From: Scortum barcoo
Lineage: Eukaryota; Chordata; Actinopteri; Centrarchiformes; Terapontidae
Assembly (NCBI GenBank): GCA_023238725.1
Contig: CM041540.1
Location: 5,958,708-6,022,707, forward strand
Direction: 5' to 3'
DNA: 64,000 nucleotides
Shown: positions 38,491 through 51,340 of the stretch, piece after piece
How positions within the stretch are numbered: position 1 is the stretch's first letter
Layout: each line of letters starts with the position of its first letter
Made by a program: the position numbers and the translations under genes
The notes under the pieces: generated by a model
Seen by the model: only the letters and a program-made list of their open reading frames with translations
Database searches by the model: none
What the model was told of the DNA's origin: nothing

Positions 38491-38720
38491 TTCTGGAGTT
38501 AATTAATGGCCTAATTAGATGAACGCATTAGCAGTGAACTGTAATTCTTTTATTTCATCTACTCATTAGCCGACAATATTCATAATTAGTGGCATTAGAA
38601 CAATTATTGCATGGCAGGTTGGCCAGCATCAGGTCCCATTCAGTGCTGTAGGCGCCCTGCTGTGCACGCAGCGAGGTCTGATATTGCCTTCATAAATCAG
38701 ACTGATGGGTATTAAAGCTT
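38491..38720. promoter_or_regulatory. Candidate conserved non-coding element
   Basis: Very dense homeodomain cores: GTTAATTAATGGCCTAATTA (from about 38499), ACTCATTAGCC, TATTCATAATTAGTGG and CATTAGAACAATTATTGC, ending in a GC-richer segment with CTGTAGGCGCCCTGC near 38647. The ATTCATAATTAG arrangement suits paired POU/homeodomain binding. No coding potential. Confidence 0.38.
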
Positions 38721-41487
38721 TTTAAAAAAGAGAATGTGGAAAGAAAAGGTGCGTTGGTCCCCCCCACCAAGGTCGGTGGAGGTCAGATTACTTACCATGA
38801 AAAGGATCACATCATCAATAAAAAAGCAGCACACAAGGGCGAGCATCTTGGTGGTAGAGAGTGTCTCAGCATACACCGAACAACATTAAGTTCTCCAGGG
38901 CGCTAGAATCACAATCATTAGCAAGCAAGCAATTGTTCAGATGTCAACACTGCTCACCTCCACTTTGCTGTGCAATACTTTTCCCAAATGGCTTTCAATT
39001 CCTCACAAAAAAAAACACAATGTCCACATTCATAGTCGGAGTGGCTTTTTAATTCCAGGCATTTTTCATTCTGCTTATTATCTTGTATTACAAACCTAGT
39101 TTCGGCAAGCACAGAGAAAAGAATGCAACTGCTCAACAATGAGGATGAGTTTATTTATTTAAATCACCATTAATCATGCAGAGCTAAATATTATGGCTGC
39201 ATGGTAATTCATCACAAATCTGAGCCAGTGCCGAAACATCCTTTCTAATGTTTATTGTGTTGAAGGTTGTTTCAGTAATTGGAATTAGACTCTGCTCCAG
39301 TCAGAAACCGAGTGCATCTACACAAGAATGGCGTGTATGAAAACGGCAATGAGCTTGTCAATTACGACAGTGGACCTGCCTGACAGCTGCCCGCCATGGC
39401 ATGTGTTTTGATTTATGATTTATGAACAAAACTGTTTTCTTTCTGTTTTCCATCATCTTGAAAGGAATAGGAGGTGAGTGGATGGTTCATCGCTTGATTA
39501 ATTTCTCCTGCATTCGTTACATGGGAGGGTATAAAACTGCAATAGAATATGCTCCAGCAAGTGTGTTTGCTAATGAGGAAACTGCTCAACAAAGTCCCAC
39601 CGTGCAGCTGAAGAAAGCACATTTTGGAGTGCTGATGGATATCCTTTTAAGATGTGGGAGGTGGACCTTTTAAAATAAAAAAAAATTATTCATTTTATTT
39701 ATTTATTCTGTTATCATTAAAATGAAATAAATTGTTTCTTTTTTTTTATTATTAATTAGTAAGTAAATTTGTACTTCCTGAGGATCACAAATGCTTATGC
39801 TATGCTACAAATGAATTACAGAGCTCTGTTGCACAAGGATTAACTTAATCTTCGTCAGCCTGAGCAAGCTCACTAATTCTAAATTTGCCATTAAAATATA
39901 TACAATACCTTAAAATGTATTAATCTCTAATGGGAAATCTCAACATTTATGTCATGATTTTTGTCACACCGTGAATTTAAATCTAATTATCACACATTCG
40001 TCTTACCTATATTATTGTAACTTTATCTACATGTTATATTTGTTATCGTGGGGATACATATAGTGGGCGTAACAGAGCTTTTTGTTGCGAAACTAAACAT
40101 TAAAGTTGTGGGCTGCAAAACCAAAACAATTAGGTAAAAAGATTTCCTATAAAGCTGACTTGGATGATAATTCTTAGTGGGTATGGACCTATTTTTAATT
40201 ACCCCTCTTAATTACATATTGTCATCTAATCCAGTATCAAATTATTGAATAGTGCAGCTTTAAGATTTGCCAGCATACTTATTGTAGTCTCTTCTTTAAA
40301 ACCCTCTAGCAATTCATTTTTTATAACTCCAAAGGATACTCAGTGCTGTATTTTACCTCACAAAATGAAGCATCAAATGCATTAACAATTGAACATTTTT
40401 AAGGTAGTTCTACAAAGGGCCTTGTTAAAGTTTATTCAGGGTTTTTTATATATATATATTCTAGGATTTTAGGACTCAAGACTTGCCTGCTCCATTGAGA
40501 AAGGTCGGCAAGAATAACAAGAATATGGTGAAGAACAAATGTCAGATGGGTTCACTTGCTCCTCTGCTCCCTTCTACCATGCTCGCTTGTCTTTCAGCAG
40601 ACAGGCTTACCTTGCACTTGAGGGTTGTTTTTTTTTAGTTTGGAGCCACTGGAAGGTGCAGCGCTCCTCTCCAGTCACTGCCCTGGTCTTAATCAGCGTA
40701 CCTCCTGTGGCTTTACTGAGAAATGGGGCTGCCTAGACAGGGCAATGATTGGATGTCGCCTTTTCGGGGGTCCTGCGGTGTTCTCCGAGCGACCTCAGGC
40801 ATGGTCGGCTTCTCACAGTCTGGGAGGCGATGCAGGGAAGACGAGGCGTGAGCCGGTGTTGACAGGCAGATAAATCTCAACCACGTTCTGTTGTTTTGGA
40901 GAAACAAAATAAATCAGTGTTACTGTGAGCAGTGGAATGAAATAGAAATGGAAACAGATATGCCAATCCGTGTGAATGACAGACACTAAGCTGTTTGAGA
41001 TGCAAGTAAAGTCCCAGTAAGAAGCCCGTCTCTGCATTGTGGCCCAAGAAGATTTTCGAAGTCCGTAGCTGCCCCCACAGGCCATGAAATGAAAATGTGG
41101 ACTCAACCAGTCAAAGCCTGTTCTCTTTATTCCTAGTTATTTCTCTCTTCATTGACTCTCTGCAACTTTCATAGCCAGAAGTGCCTCCTTTCTTTGAATA
41201 GAGTTATAAGACCAGGACCTCTCCGATTATTCTCCAAGAAAACGCAAGCGTGGCCGTTAATCCGGCCCCGGACCAAGATTAACTCTACTGCAGCCTCTAA
41301 CTCTCCCTTTTGTTTGTTTGTCTATTTCACACATGCCCCCTTTGCTTATCTCCCAGAATGGTAAATGCCATTTGTTTTGTTCAGAGTAATTCAGGGTGTA
41401 TTGGAGTGTGATTGTGTTCCTGAGAGGGGCTGCCAGGGCACAGATAAGCATGTCAGTAGTACATCCTCTCAGCTGAGGATGGAGTCC
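38721..41487. other. Intergenic, no gene seen
   Basis: Bases 39140-39320 contain ACCATTAATCATGC and GTAATTGGAATTAGAC and may be regulatory. Bases 39670-40470 are strongly AT-rich. No exon was recognised. Confidence 0.5.
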
Positions 41488-41523
41488 AGGAATCTTATAG
41501 ACCCCAGGAATCTTATAGACCCC
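41488..41523. repeat. 18-bp perfect tandem duplication
   Basis: The unit aggaatcttatagacccc occurs twice (41488-41505 and 41506-41523) without mismatch. Another short slippage duplication. Confidence 0.9.
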
Positions 41524-44500
41524 TATATTATGTATACAATGAAGGATATGGGTGTCATATAAATGCATCAATCACACTGTAAAGCTGGAGGTTGTGATTG
41601 GATATTTGGATGTTGGACCTCTGTGTCCTTCCCCCAAGGGTGTCTTCAGCCTGTTTACAAAGTTTTATGAGTATCACGCAAGAGAATTAACTTTTCTTCT
41701 CCTATTTCTTCTTTTCTTTTTTTTTTTCTTTTGACTGAAGAAAGTGCTGTTTCATCATTCGTTGGCTGAACTTCTTTGTTGAGTTTGTTTAAGTCTGGGC
41801 GGCTACAGCATAAGCGTATTGTTCAACAGTTAATAACTGTGTTTAAATTATCTCAAAGAAAAACTAATTTCAGTTAACTTTGATAGTGGCTTTGAGTAAA
41901 ATTTAGATTAGTTTTGATTTTATGAAATTTAGCCACAGTACAGGATTTTAAGACTAATCAAAATTAATCTTTTGTACTTCTTTGGTTCAATTATACACTT
42001 GGTAATTTGCCAGCCACTAAAGACAATTGCTGCAGTCGCTTGCACAATTCAAGTGCACAATAATAATATCATGAGAACTCAATGTGTGGTGCGAGGGCAG
42101 GGAGATAATTACAAGAATTCATCCAGTATCAGTAAGTCCAATGACACTTTTAATAAAAAACAGAAGTGTACAGTGAGTCTCCAGTGAGGGGTCTCCGTGA
42201 GTCATAGTCACACATAGCCACATAATCTGACAAATGTGACGCCCGTACATGCTGAAAGTCGTCACATTTCCTCTGCGAAAGGGAGCACGTGGCGATAACA
42301 TCGGGCGGCGGTCATGCAGCACGTCCCAGCACAGACCACAGGTTCACTCTCATTCAGGTGAAAAATGGCTTCATCGGCGAGCGGCCTTATCTTCTTCACT
42401 TGTGAACTGCACCCGCTCCCCAAACTCATTTACAGAAACATCCCATCATCTGCCCTCCACGCCACAGAGACAGACAGAGTGAAAAGGAGATACTTGTTCT
42501 AAAAGGGATATGGTTCAGTGGGCATTTATTGGCCCATTGAAGGTTTGCAATTCATTTTCAGCACTTGTCTGAGTAGATATTTTGTGATACCACTTGCTCC
42601 TGTTCATTGTAGTGATACCTACGGTGCAAAGCTTGGCTAATGGTGCACATCCAGTACAATTGAGAGTATTGAGTGAGAGTAAATGAACAGCCTCACTCCA
42701 GATGCATTTTATGGTAAAGCACAAAGGCCTGGTTTTATCCCAAGGGATGCTTTTTCTCATTTGTCTGCCCAGTACTGATTAATGAAACAGCTAAGAGGGA
42801 CCGTTTCCAGGTTTGCACAGACCTCCTTGGAGCCCCAGAGTTAACCTTTTCAGGTGAACTTGTGACTATTCGTGTCCCCAGTTGGTTGACCTACACAGAT
42901 AGACCTCGAGGGTTTGTTCTTTCTTTGTTCTTTCAATCATTATGTCAGCTTGGCACAATGTTAATCAAATGCTATAAGAAAAAATGTTCACTACGTTTCT
43001 TCCTGAGCTGCATCTTTTCTTCTTGTGCTTCAAAAGTATAATTTTTGTGCCAAAACCCCTCTAGTTTTGGAGGCTTACACATTTGGCATTAGAATTTGGG
43101 ATTTTATTTCTGTGTGTTTGAAAGTTTTCTTTTGTAGGTTGTGTTTTTTTTTTTTTACTCAAGTTGGTTGCTTTGCTAAATTTGTTATTATTTTGTCACC
43201 CACGCTACCTGTTTTCCTACCCCACTTTTCACTTGTTTCTGAATGAACTTATTTATTTATTTATTTGTTTGTTACAAGTCCTTTGTCCATGCTGGGCTTC
43301 AATCCCATGCTTCTCTGGGCTGCGTAGCCGCCAGACTTCTTCAGAGCCAATGGACATGTGCAATCACAGAGAAGAAAGATTTAAAGAAGAAAAAAATAAA
43401 TCCTAAATCTGTACAGAAATTCTGACCAGACTTTAACACATTCGTGCTGGCAAAGAGACCAGATGAAGTAAAGCTAAAAATGGTAGAATGATACAGAGAA
43501 ATGATAAAGGTAACTTCAAGTGTTGATGGAAAGAGTTTGACTTTTTCATGGTTCTGACATTTTCTGATGCAGCTCATGTCATATAAGTAATTACTCTCTG
43601 TGTGAGAGCTTATGGAGCTCAGAAATGTCAATATGATACAGATTCAGGTTCTGCAGGTACAGGTTATTAAAACGTCCCAGGCACTGACACAAGGTGTCCT
43701 CATATAAAGAAAAATATTCTTGCCTTGGATTTTCAGAGCAATTACATCATTTTGATTAATCCAAAGCCCTTTTTCTGCTTCATGTACAAAGTGAGACCTG
43801 ATTTACTTTTCATTTGCAGGAAACTGTATCATAAGAGCTATCTTCTTGTTTAAGAACTTACTCATCCTGGTGAAGGGAGACAAGTTTCCACCCAGTTGGC
43901 ATTGAGTTCCTGAGATCCAGATAACAAAGCTGAAAGCTAAATGAAAGCCATGAAAGACCATTTTCAGGTTGACCGGTTTCGTGTTTGGGGGTTTTCCTTT
44001 ATGTTTCTGTGAGTTGAATTGAACTGTCGCCATTCTTGATCGCCAAGAGCGCCACAGACAGCTGGGATTTGCATGATGACACGTGCCAGGCTGCGTCAGA
44101 TGTGACGCGTCAGCTGGATGACGACCTCAACGGGACACCCAGAGGGCACGCCAACACCTTGTGATCTGCATCTCGGCATCGTCTGAGCCTGGGGGGGGGA
44201 ATGAAGTGCCACATTCATTGACTTTCAGGGCCGCGGTGGCATTAATGCTGAACACCCCCTTTTCCTCTCTGTTTGCTGCTTCAAACACTTTCCCCCTCTG
44301 GCTTTTTAGCATTATGTTGATCAAACTAAATCACAAAACAACCTCATAGGCACCGGACAGTGTTTGGTGTGAAAACGCACCTATTTCGCAAGCCATTTCT
44401 GATGACTCAGGAAGAGCTCTACTGCACATATACTGAGTCAGCTGACTGCATCTTAATGTCATTAGACCTTCATTTGACTGGTGAATACCTGATCTGACGT

Positions 44501-44689
44501 GTGTCACTGGGCTGCATGTAGGTGAAACCACGAAGCTGTAAACACAGACCACTGCAACAGCACAAACCAAATTAGATGCAGCAGATGAGAGGATTGGGCT
44601 TGGGGGGGGGTAGCTGTTTTCTGTTTAATCAATCATCCCCACTGAAATCAGAGTTTGGAAAGGGGGTGGGGGGGAGCGGTAGTACGTGG
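41524..44689. other. Intergenic, no gene seen
   Basis: A T-rich tract lies at 41717-41733. G runs occur at 44192-44199, 44602-44610 and 44662-44674. No recognisable gene. Confidence 0.5.
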
Positions 44690-45110
44690 GCGTGTGGGCT
44701 GTTTTGCGAAAGAGAGGAATCCCATTTTTTTCCTCTTAAGGCGCCGCGTTGAGCCAGCTCATTTTTCACCAGGGCGCGGCTCATTCGTTCATTAGGCAGA
44801 GAGATAGGGGTGTATGTGGCGGATCTGTGGAGCTGCTTCATTACTCTCTGAAGACTGGCGAGATCGGACCACGCTGTAGAATATTTAACCCCTCCTCCTG
44901 CCACTCCCCGCCATTTCCCCCCAGCCACAGCCGGGGGAATGACATGTGTTCAACAGGGTTTGAGTCCCTGCTCATTACAGAGGCATGATCATAACTCAGC
45001 GAAGGGCGCGAGCTACGTGCTGAGAGAGCAGCCTCTTGCAAAGGCGCTAAAGCTAAAGCCACCGCCGCCCCGAGGAGGAAAATAAGAGCCGGGGCTTTGA
45101 CTGAAATGGT
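44690..45110. promoter_or_regulatory. Candidate conserved non-coding element
   Basis: A GC-richer repeat-free block with a partial CTCF-like core TCACCAGGGCGC at 44766-44777 (10 of 12 positions), CATTCGTTCATTAGG nearby and several short C-rich motifs. Open frames on both strands over it share no family resemblance. Confidence 0.3.
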
Positions 45111-46679
45111 GATCGCAGGGGAAGATGTGCTTTTCTACTGTACAGCTGCACATCCACTTAAATGTTCCTTTCAGCACTTTAAAGGAGGGATCTCTTCAAG
45201 GTCTTGCATGAATACTATAAAAAAAAAAAATGGGTCCCTGCAATCCAATGTTCACAGTCTGTATTGATCATTGCGCCAAGATAGCTTTATTACTTGTGCA
45301 TTTGGAGGTCAAAGGTCTCTTGATTATCCTCCACTGCATTAGACCCATGAACATGGCTGAGATGTGGCCATTAGACATACCTCATCTTCCATTAACAGAG
45401 GGTAATGTGGTTGCAATTATTGCCTCTGTAGCGTCTTGAGGTCGCAGTCATTTCAAAAAACGTTTCCAGAAAATTCTTTACTAGAAAATGAAAAAAAAAA
45501 AAAAAACAATAACAAAGAAACATTTAGCAACCTGTGTGTTTGTGATGGGGTTTTGTTTTTTTCAGGGATTTTGCCATTGTATCCATCAGTTAAGATATAA
45601 ATGTACTCACCAAAGTAACTGCTGACAACTATGTTCACACACACGGAAACACACAAACACAAGCAGACAAGCAATAGTACAGGTTGAAAAGAAGACAGGG
45701 GTTTAACCAGATTAAGTAAGCTACTTCAACGCAAATATTGGTAATAATGCTTCATTTTACTTGAAAGCTGTCAGAGCGCAGGGTGTCTCTTTATGTCAGG
45801 CGTGTATTCGTATGATACAGGAAGTGGGTGGGGTTGAGCTATAAACCATCAAAAATCACTCATTTCCTGTGGTTGTCCGTTTCTAATGAGACCCATTCAT
45901 ACACGTGTGTTTACATTTAGCTACCAACAAAATATGCAACACAACACAGCATCGGAACTGTTTAAATGAATGAATAAATTAAACATTACATCTTCTAACA
46001 TGTTACAGGTCCATGTTGATTAATCGATTCAGTGGTAAAAATTGACTGAATTTTAACAACAGTTAGTTTTGGTAATAATTTTATTTTTTGCCTTTGTATT
46101 CTCTTCCAAATACGTTGGGCTAACCCAAAGGTTTGTTTATAACCTGTCTGATTCTTTGACCCTTCCTGTTCCTTGCCCTGCTGGACTCTTTTTTTTTCCA
46201 TCCAACATAGCTGGAAAAAATAAGAGTCTAGCAGGGTATTTTCAGATCTCAAAAAATTCATGCGTAATGGACAAACTTATTCTCCAGCACTGTTGTGTTT
46301 GTTTCTGAGCGCCACACCTGCCCTCCGCCGTCTGCGAGGGCTTATTCTGTATGTAGATGGCCGTGCAGAGGAGCTCTCCTCCGTGGCGCCTGCATACAAG
46401 CAGGATGTCAGGGAGAAGCAGGCGCTCGGTATCGTGTTGACATCTGTCATATGTGTTTGTTTATCAGGAACAAGGCAGCACCACGGGAGAGAGACGGATA
46501 CTCTCCAGAGAGTGACTGAGCTGGCCCACTCTCTGTCTCTGTCTCGGGGGGGATGCAGGTCTGCGGCTGTATACAGACTTCATGTATAGACCATAGTGTT
46601 GAACCAATATACACACACACACAAGAGATATCCACACACTAACTCCAAATCTGATCACGGTGAGGCCAGGTTCAGCTAT
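45111..46679. other. Intergenic, no gene seen
   Basis: It contains A-runs (45220, 45490) and a short CA tract at about 46611. The 109-codon frame at 46260-46589 has no recognisable domain. Confidence 0.5.
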
Positions 46680-47340
46680 TTCACGATGGGCTCTTTATCT
46701 CCCATTATCAAGTGATTTCTGGGAATTTTATCTCAAACCAAAGCGCTGCAATGATTTATCTCTATAGAGTGCCATGATAGATGATCCTCCGGTGTAAAAA
46801 TACTATTTGTGTAATTGGATCATTCTTTGGCCCGCACTCCATAACTCCTCCGTCTGCTGCTGGTAGAGTTATGTGCCCTGGTGGCAGGTAATGTTTTTCA
46901 TTATATGCCAGGCCAGTTTTATATATAGAAAATGGGTGGGAAGAGACTGGGTCTAGCCTGGGGCCATTTGCTTGGTTAGTCCCTGTAGGTGCATCCAATA
47001 TTGATTGCTCGGGAGTAGAGTGCTCTATCCCCACAGAAAAGCAGCATGTGTACTGTATGTGGGGAGTGGAGATACTAGGTGTTCTCGTCCGGCTAAATAT
47101 AGGAGGCGAAGCAACACCCGTGATGACAACCTCCTAGCGGAGGTGCCATGAAACACAAGCGCACTTCACAGCCTGCGGAGCTATGGAGACACGTAAAAAT
47201 ACACACCTCCAACAAAGGCGACAAGTGCAAACACAAAGACCTGGAGCCGGCTTTCATCACATATTTAAAGTCTAATTGGTTTCAGTTGCTGCAAAGGGAA
47301 TGCCCTCTCCAGATACTTCAGAGAGTTTGGTGACAGGGTT
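46680..47340. promoter_or_regulatory. Candidate conserved non-coding block
   Basis: Repeat-free sequence. TGCCCTGGTGGC (about 46874-46885) resembles a minus-strand CTCF core, allowing mismatches at two positions. GGTAATG and other ATTA-type cores follow. No coding exon is recognisable. Confidence 0.28.
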
Positions 47341-48600
47341 GGTGAGGTGAATAAATTAAGAAGGAGACGCGCCTCGCAAGGAAGCGTTTGAGGGTTCTGA
47401 GGCTGTTACGTAAAAGCTTCTGGTCGAGTTCGGGAGTTTGATAGCGGCACGCACTTCCCCAGATAAGACTTCCCCCGTGCCTCGAGAGAAAAATGTACCT
47501 GCATATTTATCTGTCCATTAGTCTCTGTCTCTCCCCCTCATCATCTCGCCCTCTCCCATCTCCAGGTATCACTTACACCGCCGAGCGTAGTAAATATTTG
47601 AGATCCCTCTCTGCCAATGAATCAAGTCTCATTTTCGGAGTGGGAGGGCATGCTCTGCGGAAAAAAAATGACAGTGTTTATCTCCATTTTCAAAGCTCAG
47701 CTGAATGATGAGCATCTATATATGCTATATGGTGCTCTAACAGATTAATTCACGTCAAAAGTTCCTGATTTGCATTCCAGGGGTTAACTCATCCGATTTT
47801 TACTTTGAGCTGTGATGAATCTGCCACTGAATAGTTTTTTTTTCTCTCCGCTTGCAGAGGTCGGAGTAAATGAAAGAGCTGTGATTTTTTTGAAGCGCTG
47901 GTAGTTATTTGGCAGTCGAAGTGTGCCACGTGGTTATTTCCGCACACGGTGACAGATTTTTCTAATCAACACATTTCACATGAAAACGATGTAAATCATT
48001 TTCTTTCATGTGCTCTTAATGATGAGGAGAAAAGGCGTAAATGAGACAAGCTCGTTAAGCCTGGTTGGCTAATCCACGTTACGGAGCTTGAATGAACAAT
48101 GTGAGGTGGAAGGAAGGTTTCCGCGTTGGCCTCAACACACAATGTAGTGCAATTGTGTTTTTCTCTTCCAGCGACACAAAGACAATAACTCCGGAGAGGT
48201 ATTGGAACTTGAAGGCATGCTTTGTGCCTATGATTTATCTTTCTGGGAAATATTTTGCTCATTATCCACCATGGCGAGAGCTGGATTAGCCCTGGCATGA
48301 GATCAGCTCGGTCCACACCAGTAATAAGGATGTTCAGGTTGGAAAGCAACAGCGGAGCGGGCTGGAGAAAAAAACAGGAGCAATGCATCAAGTCAGAGAA
48401 AAGGTGTGTGGTCAGCAGGAATAAAATGTCAGTGATTTTCTTTACTTAGTTTCTCCTCCTCCTCGAGAACCATTTCAGGCAGCATTCAGCAAAATGTGTC
48501 ATTAAGGAAAGCAGGGCCTCTAAAGTTGCAGCTCGCCTTGATTCTGCAAGGTGTTTAGATTAGGCAATTTAAGTGATTCACAGCAGAACAAGGAAGATGG
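47341..48600. other. Intergenic; complex unique sequence
   Basis: Largely repeat-free sequence of enhancer-like texture but without a dense motif cluster I can point to. Frames at 47996-48391 (minus) and 48092-48289 (plus) overlap on opposite strands and match no family. Confidence 0.45.
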
Positions 48601-48870
48601 GAGAAAAACAGGCCTCATCTGATAGTTACCTGGGGCAGCAGCCGGGCCTCTGCCCACACAGGTAATTACAATTATGCAAATGAAGCACATAGTTGAGCCC
48701 TGGAACAAAAGCAATGCCACATATGCAAACTGAAAACCTCAAGCTGCTTCACCTGTACATTTAAATACATGCAGAGGCAGGTACACAGCCATTATCATGC
48801 TAATGCATCCAATGAGACGGGTTAATCATCTTTTCATCGCAATAAACGATATGGACAGCCAGCACCAGAG
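48601..48870. promoter_or_regulatory. Candidate enhancer with POU octamers
   Basis: A perfect octamer ATGCAAAT lies at 48674-48681, directly after GGTAATTACAATT. A second near-octamer ATGCAAAC lies at 48723-48730 and a third POU-like core, CATGCTAATGCATC, at about 48797. GGGTTAATCATC and CAATAAACGATATG follow. Three POU-type sites plus homeodomain cores within 200 bp are more than background and suit a neural or developmental enhancer. Inferred only. Confidence 0.4.
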
Positions 48871-50599
48871 GATGTATGGCGGGAAATCATGAGTCTTTCC
48901 CATGATCGCTCTCTGAATTGCCTGCAATCTTCTCGCTCTTGTTCCCGCGTCAGACTACTAGATTGCTTTAGCAGGAGATTGAGAGGTGGGAGTCAAGATT
49001 AGGAGGGAAAAAAGAGAAAGCTAGGAAGAGGGGTGATGAGTTCTGGACTGGGTCCTTGTGAGGCTCAGGTGATGAAAGGACGGTGTTCTCTGTAATTCAT
49101 TAGCGGGCAAAGCAAGTTGCAATGAGGTGTGCTGCGATGGCACCGCTGAGAACAATGAAGCGTGGAGTTTGAAGAGTGAACATGCCGAACATCTTCAGCC
49201 CCCATAGCCACAATTCCGTATTTGATGTCTTTTTTTGCAAAGTACTAGTCATTATATAGAATGTGGTGCCAAAGCGAGCCAATCACAGTCTAGCAGCTGA
49301 GCCCTCAAATGCTAGTGTCCAATGTTCCTGGTCTCGTCTATAAATATACATGAATCATTAAGTTTCAGGAGGTGTCGCAGATCACTCCAGATTTTTGTAA
49401 CTCAGTTTTTGGATAAAAAAAAACATGACTGAAAACAGATTGCCCGTTCCTGATGTCAGCAGTGTAATTACAATTCAATTATAATAGTGATATAGAGTGA
49501 TTCCCCACTGTTTTATTTCATTTTAATGACAGTGCTAATAATAGTGTTTGTCTCTTCAGTGGATGCATCTGTCTGTAGTTATTCCTCAGAGTTTCAGTTG
49601 GATTAAATTTAGAACATGCAATTTCAGATGCATTTTGTATTGAAATCTCTTCAGACAGTTGTATTGAGTGATGTCAGATTTTACTGATTGCCCTGATGTC
49701 TGATAAAGTTGTTCCTTTGAGGCAACATGAGCTGATGCTGCTTATACCTTGTAAAGCTAAAGCTACGCAGCCTAATCCTAAATTTTGATATAGAATTTAT
49801 TTTGTTTCACATCATCCATGACTGACAAGCTAATCTCACTGTAAGGCAGTTGTAAATGCAAGATACTCTCTTGCTGTATATTACTTTTCGCGTGTCATAA
49901 TCTGTTCAGTAGAGCTTGCTAGTTTTCTCTATTTTGGTTGGCAAAAAGAGCAACGATAGTCTAATTTACTGATGACAGCACACAGACATCAAATTTTGAA
50001 TTTTGAATAAAAAAAGTGACACCCTTATGCCTGCCTACCTTCAGAAGACCTTTTGACATATCAGAATTTGAAAGGAACATGTTATTCATGATGTAGTTCA
50101 CGATGGCTGAGATCCATTTAGCTGCCTCAGTTTCAGGGTCTTGGTATTGTCACACTGTCATGCTTTACTGGGACAACTGAATGAGGCTGAGTCATTGTTA
50201 ATGTTATTAGTAACACCTGCGTTTTTCCTACAATGGCAATGTCCACTCTGCAAAAGGCCTGATGAAGCTAACATTTTCATTTTAGTTTAGCTAACCTCGG
50301 ATATTTTTTTAAATCATGGATGTAAGGATTAATATATATATTTCAAATTATTAAATAAATTCAGCCCGTGGAGCTATGCTAAATAACTTATTTGGTTTAT
50401 TTGTTAAATTCAAAATTATGGGTCAATATTATTGTCTTTTTTAATTATTAATGAATTAGTGTATTCATAATAAATATAAAAACACCTCACCAAATAGGAT
50501 TTGCTATGAAACCTTGAGCGCACAGTCCAGTCTACATGATCTGCTCCACCTCTGACAATACTGCTTTCTGACAGCTTTCCCTGTATTGCCTATAGCATG
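48871..50599. other. Intergenic; possible decayed repeat
   Basis: Bases 50100-50300 read like a decayed fish interspersed repeat, but I cannot name or bound it. The remainder is AT-rich without genes. Confidence 0.4.
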
Positions 50600-51340
50600 T
50601 AAATGCTTGAAGGCTCCCTGAGTAACCAGCCGAGTGCTAATGAGCCCATCTCCTCTTTAATTTAATTTAGAGCGTGGGCTCTTCCTTTGGAGCTGCAGCT
50701 CCATCGGCCCGGCTTTGCAGCAGCTCCCAGCTGCAGGGTGTTTAACTAGTGTGCAGCTCCACAGCATACTGTAATAGTGCTGCACCTTTGCTTCTCACAC
50801 GCACATTCACACACACACAGTCTCCAGTGTCACACTTCACACCCTTGTGTTTCTTTGTAAACAGAGGAGCATTGATTTGCACACCCAGATACTCATCTAA
50901 AAGCCCCTCCCCAAACAAACACAGCACACAGATGGTAATATCTACTGAACAAGAGCAAAAGCCCCACACTCGCAGTTCATTAATGAACAACTGCGTAATC
51001 TGGTTATGTTCAGTTATCCCAGCAGAGATACCAGAGAGGGAGGATGTTGAGAACAGTATTTTATTTTGAAAATGACAGAGTCTGCTGTTCATGGTCCTCA
51101 GAAATAATGGCTCTTATTTACTGATCATATCCCTTATCGCTCCAATGGTGCCTTCAGCATCTGTCTGTGGATTGTTGAATCAGTACAATAAAAAAAATGT
51201 ACAATATTCTCATCTCCACCGTTTATGATATCACCCGCCAAATGAAAATGATACAATTATGCGGTTTCTCACTTTTCCCAAGCAAGAAACCACACGACAA
51301 ATGCTGCAGTCCCTGATATGATCCAGATGGAGCCGCCTCT
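50600..51340. promoter_or_regulatory. Candidate regulatory block, weak
   Basis: Unique-looking sequence with an AT-rich TTTAATTTAATTTAG core near 50656, then GC-rich clustered CAGCTGC-type E-boxes at 50690-50740. Overlapping plus- and minus-strand frames of about 110 codons at 50742-51092 cross a CA-rich tract and have no domain. Confidence 0.25.

Noticed and set aside
46260..46589. 109-codon plus-strand frame
   Set aside because: No domain, no splice context, and overlapping frames on both strands are equally open.
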